Shown: one piece after another, positions 1 through 8,168 of the stretch
Position numbering within the stretch: the stretch's first letter is position 1
Layout: each line of letters opens with the position of its first letter
Assembly: GCA_040830725.1 (NCBI GenBank)
Contig: JBFOMG010000038.1
Coordinates: 1-64,000 of the forward strand
DNA: 64,000 nt
From: JAWKWH01 sp040830725
GTDB taxonomy: Bacteria > Pseudomonadota > Alphaproteobacteria > Rhizobiales > Rhizobiaceae
Direction: 5' to 3'
Notes under the pieces: generated by a model
Databases searched by the model: none
What the model was told of the DNA's origin: nothing
Seen by the model: the letters and a program-made list of their open reading frames with translations, nothing else
Program-made: the position numbers and the translations under genes

Positions 1-25
1 GCACAAGCAGGGAGATTCCCAAGCT

Positions 26-439
26 TTACTTATTAATATTGTGGCGGTTCGCCCCGCCTCTACTATCGGTAGTGGGGGGGGGGTAACATGTTTTTCCGCC
101 CCCCCCCCCTGCCTTTCTTTTGTCGCTCCTGCTCCGGGTGGGGGGGGGGGTAAAAACACCGTGTCCCCCCGCCGAGGCCGATTGGGCTCCGCGCGAATAG
201 GCGGTCGCGTAGTTGGTGTCAAAATTGGTCCAGACCGTGGCCTGCCAAACGAAATAACCGTAAAGCGCTACCAGTCCTAGCAACAGCGCGCCGACGACAC
301 CCTTCAGGATCATGCCGCGTTTCCGGTACCAGGCGGCCGCGAGCAAAAACGGCCATAACAGCCATGCGATCACGATGCCGATACCTTTGCCGATCATCTG
401 GAAAATCCAGGTGAAGAAGTTGATGATCGGATCAAGCAT
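26..439 (-). pseudogene. Truncated inner-membrane protein (DUF2333-like N-terminus)
   Basis: The first ~75 residues hold two hydrophobic segments (about 5-35 and 44-66) followed by a Trp/Asn-rich stretch (VWTNFDTNY). From memory this resembles the N-terminus of rhizobial DUF2333-family membrane proteins, which are usually ~350-400 aa, whereas this frame stops after 137 aa. The last ~45 residues are low-complexity Gly/Pro/Arg encoded by 10-11 base G and C runs, so the true frame is probably lost there, either by mutation or by sequencing error at the window edge. It lies 15 bp downstream of the DUF6638-like gene on the same strand, so it probably belongs to that cluster. Function is unknown. 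An intact gene whose real end lies beyond the window is possible. Confidence 0.45.
74..150. repeat. Three long G/C homopolymer tracts
   Basis: Runs of ten G (74-83), eleven C (99-109) and eleven G (140-150) lie within 77 bp. A six-C run follows at 165-170. The C run is complementary to both G runs, so the region can fold. Nothing similar was noticed elsewhere in the window. Such runs are slippage-prone and also a classic source of sequencing and assembly error. They sit in the broken 3' part of the membrane-protein gene. Confidence 0.85.
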
Positions 440-454
440 GGACGGTTTCCTTGA

Positions 455-1765
455 TTAGTCGGTCAGGCCATAGAGCCGCTCGCGAAACGCGGCTTTGTCT
501 TTCAGATATGTATTTTTCAGCGTTTCCACAACATGGGTGCGCCAAACCTGCGCATAACCTTCATAGTCTCGATAAAACCCTTGTTTGTTGAAAACATAGC
601 GGGAAACAAAATCCAGCGGCACAAAATCGGAGATCAGCCGGTTCGTCAGCCATGCATCGGGATGTTCCGGCTTGGCGCGCACCACCTGAAACCGATTTTC
701 CGGCCGCATTGTCTCGACATCAAGCCTGCCGTATTCGGCAATCTCGCGCTTTGCTCCGTTCAGAAACGGAAATGTGCCTTCGCGGTTGATCAGGTCGGCG
801 TGTTTGTGGATCCAGGTCTGGACCCAGACCTTGTCGACCTTGTTCAGGTCACGCTTCGGCTCATTCATGTGGATCAGCGCCCGGATCGCCATCTCCGCCC
901 GGTGTTCCAGATAGCCTGATGCTTCCATCCAGGATGCACGCGGCAGATCCAGGCGCCCGGTCGAGGATAGAAAATCAAACACACGCACAGGGTCCTTGAT
1001 TGACAGGTAACTGACCTGCCACGGCCGCGACCGCCGGAACCCCGGCGCGTCTGGATCGCTGATCACCGTCGTCATGTCGGCATCGATGAAGATGTAGAGC
1101 CCGCCGAAATGGCTGGTCCAGTAGGCGTTGTGCCGGAAAACGGTCTGGTCGGGCACCAGCGAGTTTTCGCGGATATCGCCGGTCACCTTCGCCAGCTCGA
1201 CCATGCGGTTGAGCATGTCATTGTCGCGCCAGGCCTCGGGCTCGCTTTTCAGGCGATCTGTCAGCGTCCGCAATTCCGTGGCCTTGCCGAGCACATCCTC
1301 AGCCGACAGCACGCGGAACTCAACCTGTTCGATACCCAACAGGTCCTCGATATTGTTGATCCGCGACACCGAATCCTCGATCTCGCCATAGATCACATCC
1401 TTGATCGTCGCGGCATTGATCGCGCGGGCATTGCGCGACAGGAACTCGTACATCAGTTGCGAAGTATTCGAATAGGCTGTGTGAACCACAGGCAGGTTCA
1501 CCTGACCCGGCGACAGCACGATGAAACGCCGGTTGATTTCGTTGGGATCAAGATACTGAAAATCGTTCAGTTCCTCGGCGATTTGCGGCGAAAATCCGGT
1601 GCGGTCGATCTCAAACGACTTCAGTTTCGTCGGTTTCAATCCGAACGCTTTCAGCGCCTTGTTGTAGCGCTTGATCAGATGCGGCTCGGCGATTTCCATC
1701 AGCCGTCCGTAGATCAGTTCTGAATCACGCAGGAGTTTCATGATATCAATCGCTTGAAATTTCAC
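455..1765 (-). CDS. Conserved protein, DUF6638-like
   Basis: This is a 436-aa soluble protein with no signal peptide and no membrane segment. I recall similar proteins (annotated DUF6638) in Rhizobiales, encoded next to the AAA+ ATPase and coiled-coil genes seen here, but the family name is from memory. It is rich in charged and aromatic residues and shows no catalytic motif I recognise. It is 15 bp from the truncated membrane-protein gene downstream. It is separated from the ATPase gene upstream by the opposite-strand hicAB pair. Function is unknown; co-localisation suggests it acts with the ATPase. Confidence 0.7.
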   Translation of the reverse strand: MKFQAIDIMKLLRDSELIYGRLMEIAEPHLIKRYNKALKAFGLKPTKLKSFEIDRTGFSPQIAEELNDFQYLDPNEINRRFIVLSPGQVNLPVVHTAYSNTSQLMYEFLSRNARAINAATIKDVIYGEIEDSVSRINNIEDLLGIEQVEFRVLSAEDVLGKATELRTLTDRLKSEPEAWRDNDMLNRMVELAKVTGDIRENSLVPDQTVFRHNAYWTSHFGGLYIFIDADMTTVISDPDAPGFRRSRPWQVSYLSIKDPVRVFDFLSSTGRLDLPRASWMEASGYLEHRAEMAIRALIHMNEPKRDLNKVDKVWVQTWIHKHADLINREGTFPFLNGAKREIAEYGRLDVETMRPENRFQVVRAKPEHPDAWLTNRLISDFVPLDFVSRYVFNKQGFYRDYEGYAQVWRTHVVETLKNTYLKDKAAFRERLYGLTD

Positions 1766-1806
1766 TCATTGATGTGTATTTTAATCCACACTATTGTAGG
1801 TGAACG

Positions 1807-1992
1807 ATGGTCGAGACCAACTCCAGAAAAATCATCGAGCGCCTGAAACGAGACGGCTTTGAATTGGTAAACGTTCGCGGTTCACATCACAAGTATCGCA
1901 AGGAAAATCGGACGGTCATCGTCCCGCATCCAAAGAAGGATCTGCCGACAGGAACCGCACGGGCAATTGCCAAGCAAGCCGGCTGGATTTGA
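1807..1992 (+). CDS. hicA: HicA-family mRNA interferase toxin
   Basis: A 61-aa protein of typical HicA length. The family's dsRNA-binding-like fold carries a conserved histidine, seen here in the GSHHKY segment (residues ~27-32). The rest of the signature follows: a basic IVPHP strand and a C-terminal TARAIAKQAGW helix. HicA toxins cleave mRNA and are held inactive by HicB. AGGTG lies 5 bp before the ATG. The stop codon overlaps the following frame, and hicB follows on the same strand, as in other type II HicAB modules. HicB proteins commonly autorepress such operons; no operator was identified here. Confidence 0.9.
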   Translation: MVETNSRKIIERLKRDGFELVNVRGSHHKYRKENRTVIVPHPKKDLPTGTARAIAKQAGWI

Positions 1993-2003
1993 GGAGCCCC
2001 AAT

Positions 2004-2399
2004 ATGCCCCATTACATTGCGCTCATTCACAAGGACGCAAACAGCGCTTACGGTGTGACTTTTCCCGATCTGCCGGGCTGCTTTTCGGCTGCCGACGCCG
2101 AAGCGGATATCATTCCCAATGCCATGGAAGCGCTTGAGCTTTGGTTCGAAGATTCTGAGGTTCAACCGGAGCCATCGGGAATTGATGCACTGCGGGCTGA
2201 TCCGGAAATCGCCGCAGATCTCACCGAAGGCACCTATCTGATGGCGATTCCATATCGTCACAATCGAGGCAAATCACAGCGCATCAACATCACGCTGAAC
2301 AAGGGACTGCTCGAACTGATTGACGAGGAAGCTTCTCGACGAAAAATGACCCGCTCAGCGCTGTTGGCTCAAGCGGCGGAGAGGGAAGTGTTGGGGTAG
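2004..2399 (+). CDS. hicB: HicB-family antitoxin
   Basis: A 131-aa protein with an N-terminal HicB partial RNase-H fold (YIALIHKD ... GVTFPDLPGC, residues 3-30) and a C-terminal ribbon-helix-helix DNA-binding segment (RINITLNKGLLELIDEEA then RKMTRSALLAQAA). It should neutralise HicA and repress the hicAB promoter. A longer frame begins with TTG at 1989, but GAGGAG at 1991-1996 is correctly spaced for the ATG at 2004 and the conserved domain starts there, so I chose 2004. The pair sits on the plus strand between genes of a minus-strand cluster, which suggests insertion. Confidence 0.9.
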   Translation: MPHYIALIHKDANSAYGVTFPDLPGCFSAADAEADIIPNAMEALELWFEDSEVQPEPSGIDALRADPEIAADLTEGTYLMAIPYRHNRGKSQRINITLNKGLLELIDEEASRRKMTRSALLAQAAEREVLG

Positions 2400-2480
2400 A
2401 TCGCACTTCCGATAAAGCCCGCATCTGAAACCACGCCCAAAATTCACATTCCGTTTGGATTTAGAAGCAAGTAGCTTCCA

Positions 2481-4391
2481 TCACCCCGTCCACCGCCCGT
2501 CCTTTTTCATCTCCTCGATCTCGCGCACTGCGCGCTCTTTCAGCCGCACATCGCGGATCATGCGGTTGACATCGACATCGTCGGAACGGTCGGAATAGCG
2601 GAATTCTGAATCAGCGTAGCGGTTGATCTCCTGCATCACCATGTCCATGGTGAACGGTCCTCGCAGTTCCTCGATCATCGCCTTCTTGTCGTCGTAGGGC
2701 TTGTGCATGAAGGCTTCCGCCGTTTCGAACCATTCGTCGGGCAGTTCGATGTCCATGGCCCGCATCTTGATCGCATCGGTGATGTTCTTGATCGCCCGGC
2801 CGGTAAAGCGCGGCTCGGCAATCTTGATCAGATGCAGATAAGAGCCGATGTCGGCCAGCGATTTCGGCTCGCCATGCTTGTCCAAAAAACGTTCATAGAC
2901 CTTCATCAGGCCGTCTTCCTGCGGCTTGGAATGTTCCTCATAAGCCGTCGCCACAGCCTGCTTGATCGCTTGCGCCTCAAACAGGTCGTGCTCACCGAGC
3001 GGAATGTCATGGTTCTTGCCGGCAAGCAGCACGAAGATATCGATATAGTCGTCCTGCGTCTGCGGCCCGTCGACCAGCCAGCGCGCACCGGCGCGCTGCC
3101 TGAGCGCATCGTCGACATTTTCCGGATAGTTGGAAAACATGCCGAACGAGCAGTTGCCGCGCACCACCGTCGCAGCACCGGCAAAACTCTCCATCAAGAC
3201 GCCGGTGATCTCCTGTTGACCGGCAGACGCCCGGTCATCCGATCGTTTGGCCGCCACTTGGTCGATATCGTCAACGGTACCGAAACCGATGGCGCGCGGA
3301 TTGATGACATTGTTGATGAACTGCTTGCAGTTCTGGCCCGACTTCCCCTGATAGGATGAAATCTGGTCGACGCCGAAATTCTCATAGTGAAAGGGGTAAC
3401 CGGCAATCTGGCAATAATCGTTGATCAGGCCTGCCGTCATCTGGATCAGGATCGTCTTGCCGGTTCCGGGCGCACCATCGCCGATGAAGGTGAACAGAAA
3501 GCCGCCAAGTTCGACAAACGGGTTCATCTGCCGGTCGAAATCAAACGCCATCAGCATTTTGGCCAACTTCGTCGCCTGATATTTGGCGATATGATTGCCG
3601 ATGATTTCATTCGGTTTCTTGAACGTCATCACCAGCGGCTTGCGCTTCTGCCCCGGCGCGACATCAAACCCGTCGATAGTGAAATCGTCCTTCTCGATAC
3701 GGATATGGGCGTCCTCGAAAACGCCAAGCCCGTCGAAACGGTTGCGCCGCTGCAACAGACCTTCAACGGCCACACGGGCCAGTGCGCGGGCGTTGGCGAC
3801 CAGATCAATATCGTCTTTTGCACCGGCAATCGCCGCATCCAGACCGGCTATCATCGATTTCAGCGCGTCTTGAGCCGTGTCGAAAAGGAAATCCGGTTCC
3901 CCGGTATCGTTTGCCGGCTCACCATCACTTTCAAGTGTTTGCAGAAGATAAGAGGCAAAAGAAAACGCCGATACATAGGCCGACGCGGAGAGCAGCCGCT
4001 TGTAGGTCGCCGCCTCGTCACCTTCCAGCGGTGAGCGCGCGTTCTTGGCTTTCAGGCTCTCAAGATCGGTGCTCTCCGCAAATGTGTCAGCAATGGCCAG
4101 CGCCACCGCCAGCCCGCGCCGGGCGCGGTAGAGCAGCGTATGCTGTGGAATGGACAGCATCGGATCGCCGGAACCGACCGATGCGATTGTTTTCGTAATT
4201 TCCACTTCGCGGGTCTTGCGCAAATTACCGGTCGAAACCGTCGACACGAAACGCCGCCCGGTTCCGGCCAGTTCGGTGCGCGACGACCGGCTGCCGTCTT
4301 CCATCACCACGATCCGTGTGATCATCGACTGCGCCGTCGCCTGGTGTTTCTCGATGTCCTTTTCGGCGATGGTGGTCAGGCCGGTATCCAT
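2481..4391 (-). CDS. AAA+ family ATPase
   Basis: A 636-aa protein with a Walker A motif GDGAPGTGKT at residues ~304-313 and a Walker B-like segment (IGFGTVDDID, ~368-377), followed by a small-domain region with arginines (DALRQRAGARW). The ~250-residue N-terminal part is helical and shows no known domain. The ATPase is presumably a remodelling or motor enzyme. The next gene upstream (384-aa unknown) is 9 bp away and the coiled-coil gene precedes that, giving a compact operon. The substrate is unknown. Closely spaced orthologous clusters in Rhizobiales are recalled from established annotation but have no assigned role. Confidence 0.85.
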   Translation of the reverse strand: MDTGLTTIAEKDIEKHQATAQSMITRIVVMEDGSRSSRTELAGTGRRFVSTVSTGNLRKTREVEITKTIASVGSGDPMLSIPQHTLLYRARRGLAVALAIADTFAESTDLESLKAKNARSPLEGDEAATYKRLLSASAYVSAFSFASYLLQTLESDGEPANDTGEPDFLFDTAQDALKSMIAGLDAAIAGAKDDIDLVANARALARVAVEGLLQRRNRFDGLGVFEDAHIRIEKDDFTIDGFDVAPGQKRKPLVMTFKKPNEIIGNHIAKYQATKLAKMLMAFDFDRQMNPFVELGGFLFTFIGDGAPGTGKTILIQMTAGLINDYCQIAGYPFHYENFGVDQISSYQGKSGQNCKQFINNVINPRAIGFGTVDDIDQVAAKRSDDRASAGQQEITGVLMESFAGAATVVRGNCSFGMFSNYPENVDDALRQRAGARWLVDGPQTQDDYIDIFVLLAGKNHDIPLGEHDLFEAQAIKQAVATAYEEHSKPQEDGLMKVYERFLDKHGEPKSLADIGSYLHLIKIAEPRFTGRAIKNITDAIKMRAMDIELPDEWFETAEAFMHKPYDDKKAMIEELRGPFTMDMVMQEINRYADSEFRYSDRSDDVDVNRMIRDVRLKERAVREIEEMKKDGRWTG

Positions 4392-4400
4392 GATTGTTCC

Positions 4401-5555
4401 CTAAACGTCTGAAATCACCTGCCCGTTCGACAGGATGTGGACGGTGTAATCGTCGAAAATTTTCTGCGCTTCGCCGGCCGCGTAGAGCACCTGATAGGCT
4501 TCGTGCGGAATAAGCGCATGTTTCTCGTAGGCACTAACGCCCATGCGGGCGGCTTCCAGATTGTCGGTGTTGATATGAAACTCGTCGCGCGCCGGCTCCG
4601 ACGACCAGAGCCCGCGGCGTTCCGGCCGTTCCGACTTAGAGAATATCTCTTGCACGGTCCAGGTCAGCAACCAGCCATTTTTTTCGTTGCGTACCGTGCC
4701 AAGCACGTCGCTGACCACCGAATTGTGCTCTGTTATTCCCGCGCTGTAGAACGGTCCGAGCACCACTCTTCGCAATTGTTTCGGATGCAACTGGTCAAAG
4801 TCCTTGTCGAGATTGCCGGCAATCGTCGCCGGCGACAGCGAATAGGCAGAATTCTTCTCGGCAAAATCGTCGAACCGGTGGGCAAGATCGTGATTGAGCA
4901 AACCCTCTACCGGCAGGGAAGGTGCTACGTCTTCTTTCAGCCGGCCTTTGCCATCAACAAGGGCCGAAACCATCCTGGCTGAGGAATCCTCGATGCCCGC
5001 CATATAGACCAGCGGCAGATTGGCAGTGCCGTCAAACGCTCCCCAATGCACGACGTAGAAGGGGCGCTTTGTCTTCGGATTGGTTGAAACTTTCACGGTC
5101 CGCGGCAAGACAAACGGCGAGAATATCTGTCCCGCCTCGACATCTTCAAGATAGAGGCGTTCTGCCATCATTTTCTGCAGTGCGCCCGGAAAATCCTTGT
5201 GGCGCAAAATGAAATCCGCCATCTCGGCCCTCAGCGCCTTCGCGTCGGGAATATTGGCAAGGCGCTGCTTTGCCTGGCGGCTGTCGTTTTCCAGTTCCAG
5301 TATGCTCTGAAAAACCGGAAAACCGCTTTCAGCGCGTGAAATCTTGAATTTGTCGAGAAAACCGATGCGGTTGCGCCAGCAGCCAAAGGAACGTTCCAGG
5401 CGCTCGATATATTCGACCATTACCTGCGCAACGAGACCATGGCGATAAAACGGTGAGCGCTCATCGCGCAGGAATATATCCAATCCTCCGAGCGCCGCCG
5501 ATATCGCATCGAAATAGCGTTTGGCGGCATTATCCGCACTGACAGTTTTCGCCAT
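4401..5555 (-). CDS. Hypothetical protein between AAA+ and coiled-coil genes
   Basis: A 384-aa soluble protein with no signal peptide, no membrane span and no domain I recognise. The N-terminal half is helical. The C-terminal half is richer in Trp, Tyr and His (for example VLGPFYSAGITEHNS and WLLTWTVQEIF). It is 9 bp upstream of the ATPase gene and 21 bp downstream of the coiled-coil gene, so it is very probably co-transcribed and may be an adaptor or partner of the ATPase. That role is inferred from position only. Confidence 0.7.
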   Translation of the reverse strand: MAKTVSADNAAKRYFDAISAALGGLDIFLRDERSPFYRHGLVAQVMVEYIERLERSFGCWRNRIGFLDKFKISRAESGFPVFQSILELENDSRQAKQRLANIPDAKALRAEMADFILRHKDFPGALQKMMAERLYLEDVEAGQIFSPFVLPRTVKVSTNPKTKRPFYVVHWGAFDGTANLPLVYMAGIEDSSARMVSALVDGKGRLKEDVAPSLPVEGLLNHDLAHRFDDFAEKNSAYSLSPATIAGNLDKDFDQLHPKQLRRVVLGPFYSAGITEHNSVVSDVLGTVRNEKNGWLLTWTVQEIFSKSERPERRGLWSSEPARDEFHINTDNLEAARMGVSAYEKHALIPHEAYQVLYAAGEAQKIFDDYTVHILSNGQVISDV

Positions 5556-5576
5556 GGCGATCAGAACCCGTACCGA

Positions 5577-6665
5577 TCAGGGGCTGACATAATTGGCGGC
5601 ATCGTGCTTTTTCATCACCTCCTCAAAGCGCCGTGCAAACGCTTCGTCGGCAAGCTTCTTGCGCCGCTGGATATCCGCCGTCATGACCATGTTTTTCTCG
5701 TGCATTTCCAAGAGATCGCCAATATGCCGCTGCGCTGCCGATCCGATTCCGGCCATCGTCTCCTCTGCGGTATTGTCGACCTGGCTTCCGAGCGTGTTGA
5801 TCTTGTGGGCAACATCCTGTTGCGCCGCCGTTTTCAGCGAATCTTCCAGCGATTTGTAGAGCACGATGCGCTGCTCCGTATCGATGGTGAGCTTGTTGAT
5901 CAGCGTGTTCTGCGCCGCAATCTGGTTATTGAGTGAATCGACAAACGTCTGGAACATCGAGGTATAACGCTCCAGCGTCTGGCTTTCGGCGAGGAGCTCC
6001 TGTTCCTTGGCCTGCGCTTCATTGTATTCGGTTGCAAGCTTCGACCGTTCACCTTCCAATTCGGTGCGTTCCTTCTGGTTGGTCGATGCAGCAATTTTGT
6101 TTTCAATGTCGAGCAGCATCGGGTTCAATTCCTCGATGCGCTTCTGGGTTGCCTCCAGCAGATCCATGGCGCTCTTGCGCCTGTCGATCACCTTGCCAAG
6201 ACTGGCTTCCGAGGTCTTGTAGCGCTCGTCGAGTATCGCCTTCTGGTCCTTCAAAATGCCGACAATGGTGTCAGATTTCGACAGCAGTTCCTGCAGATTG
6301 CCGGCAAGCGACATGTTACGCACCCGCTCGGTGCGCATGCGCTGTTTTCGCTGGTCAGAGAACAGGCCGACAAATGTCTCCCAGCCCGTGTAGCTCTTCA
6401 TGCTTTCAAATTCGGAACCGAAAACATTGGTGGCGTCTTCCAGTCCGATGATCAGGTCGGCGATGTTGCCTTCCATCACCTTCTGCTGCTTGAGCACATC
6501 CTGAATTCTTGCATTTTCGATATCGAAGTCCGCATCACCGATCTTCTGGTCCGTCTCGGCGAACTTGTCGAGAACCACACCCGACTGCTCGATTTTGGAG
6601 CGCATGCTCTCCACCACCTCGCGGGTCCTTTCGATTTCGGCGTCGAAATTCTGCAAGGTGGCCAT
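5577..6665 (-). CDS. Long coiled-coil protein, possibly TelA-like
   Basis: A 362-aa protein that is almost entirely heptad-patterned helix (continuous from ~5 to ~350) with no signal peptide or membrane span. Its general layout resembles TelA-type 'toxic anion resistance' proteins, but I cannot show the family motifs, so this is only an analogy. It is the first gene of the minus-strand cluster that continues with the 384-aa unknown and the AAA+ ATPase. The pairing of a long coiled coil with an AAA+ ATPase suggests a scaffold or membrane-associated assembly, by inference. Confidence 0.65.
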   Translation of the reverse strand: MATLQNFDAEIERTREVVESMRSKIEQSGVVLDKFAETDQKIGDADFDIENARIQDVLKQQKVMEGNIADLIIGLEDATNVFGSEFESMKSYTGWETFVGLFSDQRKQRMRTERVRNMSLAGNLQELLSKSDTIVGILKDQKAILDERYKTSEASLGKVIDRRKSAMDLLEATQKRIEELNPMLLDIENKIAASTNQKERTELEGERSKLATEYNEAQAKEQELLAESQTLERYTSMFQTFVDSLNNQIAAQNTLINKLTIDTEQRIVLYKSLEDSLKTAAQQDVAHKINTLGSQVDNTAEETMAGIGSAAQRHIGDLLEMHEKNMVMTADIQRRKKLADEAFARRFEEVMKKHDAANYVSP

Positions 6666-6779
6666 GGCGCATCTCTCCCAAGTTTTGCGTGGTCGCGAAT
6701 ATAGCGACGGCTATTATCGATTAAAAGACTGCGAATTGGTGTAGCCGCTCAGTGAGATTGCTCACATCCATGAATTTTC

Positions 6780-7391
6780 TCAGGTTCCAGAGAACCCGAC
6801 CATGTCCTCCGCCGGCATGCGTCCCATCTCCTCTTCCCAGTGTTTGCGGCAAAGCGAAACATACTGGTCCTTGCCGATCGCCACCTGCTGCCCCTCGTGG
6901 GCGACCTTGCCGTCCGGCCCGACCCTGACCACCATGGTGGCCTTGCGCCCGCAGCGGCAGATGGTTTTGACCTCCCGCAATTCATCGGCATAGGCCAGAA
7001 GCGCCTCGGAACCCGAAAAAAGATTGCCTTGGAAATCGGTGCGCAATCCATAGCACATGACCGGTATGTTCAGCCTGTCGACCACCCTGGCCAATTGCCA
7101 GACCTGCTGCGTTTCCAAAAACTGCGCCTCATCAACAAAAACGCAGTGGACGGGACCGGACGCATGTTTTTCGGCAATCCGCGCATAGAGATCATCGCCG
7201 TCACGAAACATTTCCGCTTCGGTCTCGAGCCCGATACGCGAAGAAATGTAGCCGCGGTTTCCCTTGCGATAGTGACCGGCGACAAACTGCATCGTCGTCA
7301 TGCCGCGTTCGCGATAGTTGTAAGACGCCTGCATCAGCATGGTGGTCTTGCCGGCATTCATCGTCGCATAGTGAAAATAAAGTTTGGCCAT
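6780..7391 (-). CDS. tdk: Thymidine kinase
   Basis: A 203-aa type II thymidine kinase that phosphorylates thymidine to dTMP in the salvage pathway. The P-loop reads NAGKTT (residues ~12-17). The Walker B-like VFVDEAQFL segment follows in mid-protein. A Cys-containing lasso region has CRCG, and a later Cys lies at SLCRKHW; these are the expected zinc-site positions. Length matches bacterial enzymes. It stands 114 bp from the coiled-coil gene and 54 bp from betI, so it may be monocistronic. Confidence 0.95.
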   Translation of the reverse strand: MAKLYFHYATMNAGKTTMLMQASYNYRERGMTTMQFVAGHYRKGNRGYISSRIGLETEAEMFRDGDDLYARIAEKHASGPVHCVFVDEAQFLETQQVWQLARVVDRLNIPVMCYGLRTDFQGNLFSGSEALLAYADELREVKTICRCGRKATMVVRVGPDGKVAHEGQQVAIGKDQYVSLCRKHWEEEMGRMPAEDMVGFSGT

Positions 7392-7445
7392 TTGTTCCTG
7401 CGACAGGTGAACTCAGGAACTGCCTATCGCAGCGTTCCGGTGCGC

Positions 7446-8054
7446 TCAAGCGCCGTTTGGTTTTGCTGCGGCGGCCTGTGCAAAACTGATCTTCAGATCG
7501 ATATAATCCTCAACCAGACGATGACCCTCCCTGAAGTATTTGGCGTCCCTTCCAAGCGAATGACGGATGTAAATTCCGTCAATCATGGCACCAATTCCCT
7601 GCGCGATCTCCACCGCATCATTCCCGACGAGCGGTCTCAAATCATGAACCAGGTTGGAGTGGAGCCGCCTTGTGTAGATTGAGAGCAGCTGCCGGGCCTC
7701 GATTGAAGCATGGGAGTGCACATAAAATACCAGCCATGAGGTGACCACCTCCGGCCGGAACTGCTCTTCGCCGAGGCTGGCATTGACGATCGCTGACAGC
7801 CTCTGACGCGGTGTGTGTGCATTCTTCAATTCCGCGCTTGCTTGCCGCGAGAACTGGGTCAGCAGGTAGCGCATGGACGCGACGATCAGCCGGTCCTTTG
7901 AACCGAAATAATGGTGTGCCAATCCTTGTGACACACCTGCTCTGGCCGCGATATCGCGTATTGTGATATCTAGCGAGCCGCGGGCGTGGATCGCAGCGAT
8001 TGCCGCGGAAATCAATTCCTTGCGCCGAATTGGTTCCATGCCAAGCTTGGGCAT
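7446..8054 (-). CDS. betI: TetR-family choline-responsive repressor BetI
   Basis: A 202-aa TetR-type regulator with an N-terminal HTH (ITIRDIAARAGVSQGLAHHYF) and the RRxxLI-type start typical of BetI. BetI represses glycine-betaine synthesis and uptake genes and is relieved by choline. A longer frame would start with TTG at 8072. I chose the ATG at 8054 because GGAGGA lies 7-8 bp upstream and the family motif MEPIRRKELI begins just after. It is divergent from choXWV, and the shared 114-bp gap holds a perfect inverted repeat likely to be its operator. Confidence 0.9.
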   Translation of the reverse strand: MPKLGMEPIRRKELISAAIAAIHARGSLDITIRDIAARAGVSQGLAHHYFGSKDRLIVASMRYLLTQFSRQASAELKNAHTPRQRLSAIVNASLGEEQFRPEVVTSWLVFYVHSHASIEARQLLSIYTRRLHSNLVHDLRPLVGNDAVEIAQGIGAMIDGIYIRHSLGRDAKYFREGHRLVEDYIDLKISFAQAAAAKPNGA

Positions 8055-8080
8055 AGTGGATCTCCTCCGCAAACAATCTA

Positions 8081-8110
8081 TTTTTTATTGAACAGCCGAT
8101 CAATAAAAAA
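8081..8110. promoter_or_regulatory. Probable BetI operator between betI and choX
   Basis: Perfect 11-bp arms TTTTTTATTGA (8081-8091) and TCAATAAAAAA (8100-8110) flank an 8-bp spacer. The ATTGAAC...TCAAT core resembles described BetI boxes. It sits in the divergent betI/choX promoter region, so one dimer could control both genes. Confidence 0.7.
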
Positions 8111-8168
8111 CTTGCATTGCGTGCTGAAATATGGCCCGATGCTAAAAAATCAGACAGCGGAGGATACC

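Noticed and set aside
533..919. Plus-strand frames opposite the DUF6638-like gene
   Set aside because: They lie entirely antisense to a long convincing gene and show no domain; typical shadow frames of high-GC coding DNA.
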